Assembly: GCA_963691835.1 (NCBI GenBank)
Contig: OY829383.1
Span: 992,001 to 1,056,000 of the forward strand
Direction of reading: 5' to 3'
Length of the DNA: 64,000 nt
From: G963691835 sp963691835
GTDB taxonomy: Bacteria > Pseudomonadota > Alphaproteobacteria > Thalassobaculales > Thalassobaculaceae
Both the position numbers and the translations under genes were made by a program. This document shows, one piece after another, positions 61,287-64,000 of the stretch. Below the pieces are notes generated by a model. The model ran no database searches. It worked only from the letters and a program-made list of their open reading frames with translations, and was not told the origin of the DNA. Every line of letters starts with the position of its first letter. Within the stretch, counting starts at the first letter, position 1.

Positions 61287-63563
61287 GTGAGACTTGATCA
61301 GAAGTTCATCATCGCAACGCTGCCGATCGTCGTGATCGGGATGGGCGTCCTCGGCCTGATCTCGTATCTGCAATCCCGTGCTGCATTGGAGGCCAGCGAG
61401 GCGGAGGTGATGCATCACCTGCTCGAGGATGCCGTCGGGGACGTGATCGGCCACCGCTCAAAGCTTCTTGAGGAGACTGGGCTCGGGAGCGTTCAGTCTT
61501 TCGTGGACGCCTACCAGCAGGAGATCTTCGCGGAACTGGACGAGTTGGGTACTCGGACCGGACGCCGTTTCTTCATCATGGATCGGCGCTCCGGAGAAGC
61601 AGTCTTCTGCAGTGACTGTGCGGAGGACTCAGAGCTTGATGCGTGGAGCGAGCTGTCCCGGAGCATCGAGGCCGAAACGAATGGTCTGTTTCAGGAGGAC
61701 AACGGCAGTTCAAGCGTCTATGTCGCCCTTCCCTTCGACCGGGGGCAATGGAACTGGACGGTCTTTGTCTCCAGGGATGAAATGGCGGTCTCTGGCCGCG
61801 TCTCATCCATTCAGATGGTCACCCTGCTGGTGTCCCTTGTCTCCGCCATTTTGGTGGCGGGAATGCTCGGTTTCGTTACCCGGCGGCTCCTGTTGTCCCC
61901 AATCGTGACGCTCCAGAAGTCCGCGGAGAGGATCGCCGCACACGAACCGGTCTCCAGCATCGCCATTTCCTCCAATGACGAGCTCGGCGCGCTCGCCCGG
62001 GACATGGAGAAGATGTCGCGGTCGATCGCCGAGTACGTCGAGAGCCTCGACCGTTCCAACAAAGCGAAGACCGACTTTCTCGCCAGTATGAGCCACGAGA
62101 TCAGGACCCCTCTCAACGCGGTTATGGGGTATGCCCAGCTCTTGGAGACGGGCGAGTTGGACGAGCAACAGCGCTCCCGTCTCTCCTATCTGACGGTATC
62201 GGCCCGGTCACTGCTGTCGTTGTTCGAAGACATTCTCGAGTACGCGAAGATCCAGTCCGAACCGATGTCCGTCAGCGTTGAGACCATGGATGTCCGGACA
62301 TTGATTCACGCATCCATCAGCATGGTTCAGCAACAGGCAGACCTCAAAAAACTGCCGATCACATGCGAAATCGACGACTCCGTTCCGGTCCACATCGGGC
62401 TTGATCAACCTCGGGTGCGGCAGGTTCTGGTGAACCTTCTGTCAAACGCCGTGAAGTTCACTGAGAAAGGCGGTGTGTTCGTCAAAGCCCGCGTTGAGCC
62501 GGGAGACGATGGCACCTCATCCTTGGAGATCGCTGTCATCGACACCGGGGTCGGCATTCCCGAGGACAAAATCTCGGACATCTTCGAGCCCTACAACCGC
62601 CTGCGTGAAGTAAAGGCGCTGGGCACCGGGCTCGGCATGACCATCGTTAAATCGATCGTCGAGGCGTTCGGTGGTGGGATCCAGGTGCATTCCCAACCAA
62701 GGGTCGGAACCACGGTGACGGTCCGTTTCCCGTTTCAGAGTATCCAGGATGGTGCTGAAGCGGCGACAGAGGACACGAAGGCCGTTTTTGCGGCCGGGAC
62801 GAAGGACACTGTGGTGCTGGTGGTTGAGGACAATCCCATCAACGCCGATATCGCAAGCGCGTTCCTGGAACGGGCGGGGTGCAGTGTCGTTCTGGCGGAG
62901 AACGGGGCGGAGGGCGTAGAGGCTGTCAAGGAACGGCCTTTTGCCGCAATCCTGATGGACATTCAGATGCCCGTCATGGACGGGCTCGAAGCGACCCGCG
63001 TGATACGGGGCGCAGGCATGCCCGAACATGCCAAAACGATGCCCATCATCGCGTTGACCGCGTTTGCGTCCAGAGCGGACCTGACGGCCTGCCTGGATGC
63101 GGGGATGGATGACTATCTCACCAAGCCTGTCGACATGCATGTCCTCCACAAGGCTCTCGCCAAGTGGAACGTCATCGAGGCGGTCGCGGTAGAGGGGCCG
63201 GTTTCACAACCGGCGGCACCAGCGGTATTCGACAAGCATCGCTTTGACGCATTGGTCCGCACCCTGCCCCAGGACAGGCTGTCTGGCTTGATTGGCGCTT
63301 CTGTCTCACAGATTGAAGGGCACCGGGACGGCCTCTCCAAGCAGAGCACCGATCGTGAGGAGCTCGGCCGGATCTTTCACAAGCTCGTCTCAATCTGCGG
63401 CAATCTCGGTCTAATGGAACTGAGCGATCACGCCCGTCGGCACCAGCAAACCCTTCGGGACGGCGGCGAGGTCTCGAAAGAAGAAATGGATCGGACTTTG
63501 GCATCGCTAGACCGGGGCCTTGAGAGCCTGAAAACCGCCGTTTCAGAAGAGGCACCTGCCTAA
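61287..63563 (+). CDS. Hybrid sensor histidine kinase (HAMP-HisKA-HATPase-REC-Hpt)
   Basis: A 758-residue kinase from GTG 61287. TM1 ~7-28, periplasmic sensor ~29-172 with a CxxC at C108/C111 (FCSDCAED), TM2 ~176-196, HAMP ~197-250, HisKA with H270 (FLASMSHEIRTPLNAVMGYA), HATPase ~375-485 (NLLSNAVKFTEKGG; DTGVGIPEDKISDI; GTGLGMTIVK), receiver ~507-625 with D558 (MDIQMPVMDG) and K613, Hpt-like ~650-745 with H698 (IFHKLVSICGNLGLMELSD). A complete internal phosphorelay, but no DNA-binding output domain; a separate response regulator must receive the signal. The binding protein gene 13 bases upstream is the likely sensor partner. Confidence 0.93.
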   Translation: MRLDQKFIIATLPIVVIGMGVLGLISYLQSRAALEASEAEVMHHLLEDAVGDVIGHRSKLLEETGLGSVQSFVDAYQQEIFAELDELGTRTGRRFFIMDRRSGEAVFCSDCAEDSELDAWSELSRSIEAETNGLFQEDNGSSSVYVALPFDRGQWNWTVFVSRDEMAVSGRVSSIQMVTLLVSLVSAILVAGMLGFVTRRLLLSPIVTLQKSAERIAAHEPVSSIAISSNDELGALARDMEKMSRSIAEYVESLDRSNKAKTDFLASMSHEIRTPLNAVMGYAQLLETGELDEQQRSRLSYLTVSARSLLSLFEDILEYAKIQSEPMSVSVETMDVRTLIHASISMVQQQADLKKLPITCEIDDSVPVHIGLDQPRVRQVLVNLLSNAVKFTEKGGVFVKARVEPGDDGTSSLEIAVIDTGVGIPEDKISDIFEPYNRLREVKALGTGLGMTIVKSIVEAFGGGIQVHSQPRVGTTVTVRFPFQSIQDGAEAATEDTKAVFAAGTKDTVVLVVEDNPINADIASAFLERAGCSVVLAENGAEGVEAVKERPFAAILMDIQMPVMDGLEATRVIRGAGMPEHAKTMPIIALTAFASRADLTACLDAGMDDYLTKPVDMHVLHKALAKWNVIEAVAVEGPVSQPAAPAVFDKHRFDALVRTLPQDRLSGLIGASVSQIEGHRDGLSKQSTDREELGRIFHKLVSICGNLGLMELSDHARRHQQTLRDGGEVSKEEMDRTLASLDRGLESLKTAVSEEAPA

Positions 63564-63609
63564 AGGCACGGTGCCATATTCAAGCTTCAAACGCAGGCCC
63601 AAGCGCGGG

Positions 63610-63999
63610 TCATCCAGTGACGCCGGCCTCTTCCAGCGAGTTGCCTGTTCCGGTCACACGGGACTGCCGCATTCTCCGCCTGTACTTGTCCGCGTCATAG
63701 CCGGCCCCCCGGTGCAGTAGGCACCGATTGTCCCAGATCACGAAATCGCCTGCCTGCCACCGGTGCCGCATGACCGAGTCCGGCCGGGTCGCCTGGGCGA
63801 GCAAATCATCGATCAACTCCCGCGCTTCATCGTAATCCCACCCCTCGATTGTCTTCGCATGGGATCCAACGAAATAGTTCCTAGCACCATTGCCCGGGTT
63901 GACCCGGACCATACGTTGGCGCACCGGCGGAAGGGAAGCGGCATGGGAGTCCGTCACCTTTGCCACCTTCGATCTGGAGAAGACATAGTCGTGGATCAC
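63610..63999 (-). CDS. TauD/TfdA-like dioxygenase, C-terminal part
   Basis: The frame is open to the window edge, so the N-terminus lies beyond 64000 and this is the last ~130 residues. GDFVIWDNRCLLHRGAGYDA holds the distal iron histidine, and RRRMRQSRVTGTG the arginine that binds 2-oxoglutarate, typical of the TauD/TfdA dioxygenases. The substrate (taurine-like sulfonate, 2,4-D-like ether or another) is not readable. It ends 46 bases from the kinase stop and converges on it. Confidence 0.85.
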   Translation of the reverse strand: MIHDYVFSRSKVAKVTDSHAASLPPVRQRMVRVNPGNGARNYFVGSHAKTIEGWDYDEARELIDDLLAQATRPDSVMRHRWQAGDFVIWDNRCLLHRGAGYDADKYRRRMRQSRVTGTGNSLEEAGVTG

Positions 64000-64000
64000 A

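Overview
The window is GC-rich, densely coding chromosomal DNA from a free-living Gram-negative bacterium, most likely an alphaproteobacterium of the Rhodospirillales type. This is inferred from gene content and order (hisZ next to purA, an IscR-like regulator with a cysteine desulfurase and ferredoxin, ApaG and FolE, a DUF1289 protein, many acyl-CoA and TauD-type genes). Nothing in the sequence fixes the species. There is one small insertion sequence, one tRNA gene, and no phage, CRISPR or plasmid functions.

Layout. 0-4.9 kb: a plus-strand catabolic run (end of a TauD/TfdA-like dioxygenase, MmgE/PrpD protein, MaoC hydratase, acyl-CoA dehydrogenase, zinc-free MDR oxidoreductase). 4.9-7.1 kb, minus: a CNT nucleoside transporter, a small unknown protein and an HTH protein. 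7.3-12.1 kb: a ChaN-like protein, a serine/alanine-glyoxylate-type aminotransferase, and a pentapeptide-repeat protein whose stop codon is split by an IS5/IS427-type element with a clean TTA target duplication. 12.1-16.5 kb, minus: an SDR, a small unknown protein, a universal stress protein, an RTX-repeat protein and an alpha/beta hydrolase.

16.8-26.8 kb, plus: an IscR-like regulator that lacks the cluster-binding cysteines, cysteine desulfurase, [2Fe-2S] ferredoxin, TenA, a Gfo/Idh/MocA oxidoreductase, a possible 2H phosphoesterase, HisZ, PurA, then a tail-anchored pseudokinase-like protein with a small membrane protein. 26.9-31 kb: an aromatic (benzoate/anthranilate-like) CoA-ligase cluster with SDR, MarR regulator and enoyl-CoA hydratase, converging on RidA and a homocysteine methyltransferase. 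32-39 kb: DUF1289, a DJ-1/PfpI-like protein without its nucleophile, and a YnjBCD-like ABC importer. The importer's ATPase gene is split from the other two by tRNA-Gly(CCC) and an RTX gene whose stop codon overlaps the ATPase start.

39-49 kb, plus: an OmpA-like lipoprotein, ApaG, FolE, a TrkH K+ transporter, an ArgE-like M20 deacylase, a metal-ligand-poor M24 (creatinase/DoeA-like) protein, a membrane-anchored degenerate spermidine-synthase-like protein and an IlvD/Edd sugar-acid dehydratase. 49-58.6 kb: an orphan histidine kinase tail-to-tail with a GAF/PAS class III cyclase, then a 1475-residue protein with two sulfotransferase-like, two glycosyltransferase-2-like and TPR modules, and a 577-residue protein of unknown family. 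58.8-64 kb: a cytochrome P450, a PF04392-type binding protein immediately upstream of a hybrid histidine kinase with receiver and Hpt domains, and the C-terminus of a second TauD-like dioxygenase.

The least explained units are the sulfotransferase/glycosyltransferase/TPR giant with its unknown neighbour, the pseudokinase-membrane protein pair, the binding-protein/hybrid-kinase pair, and the RTX-ABC ATPase overlap. All functions are read from motifs and family knowledge by eye. No database search was run.
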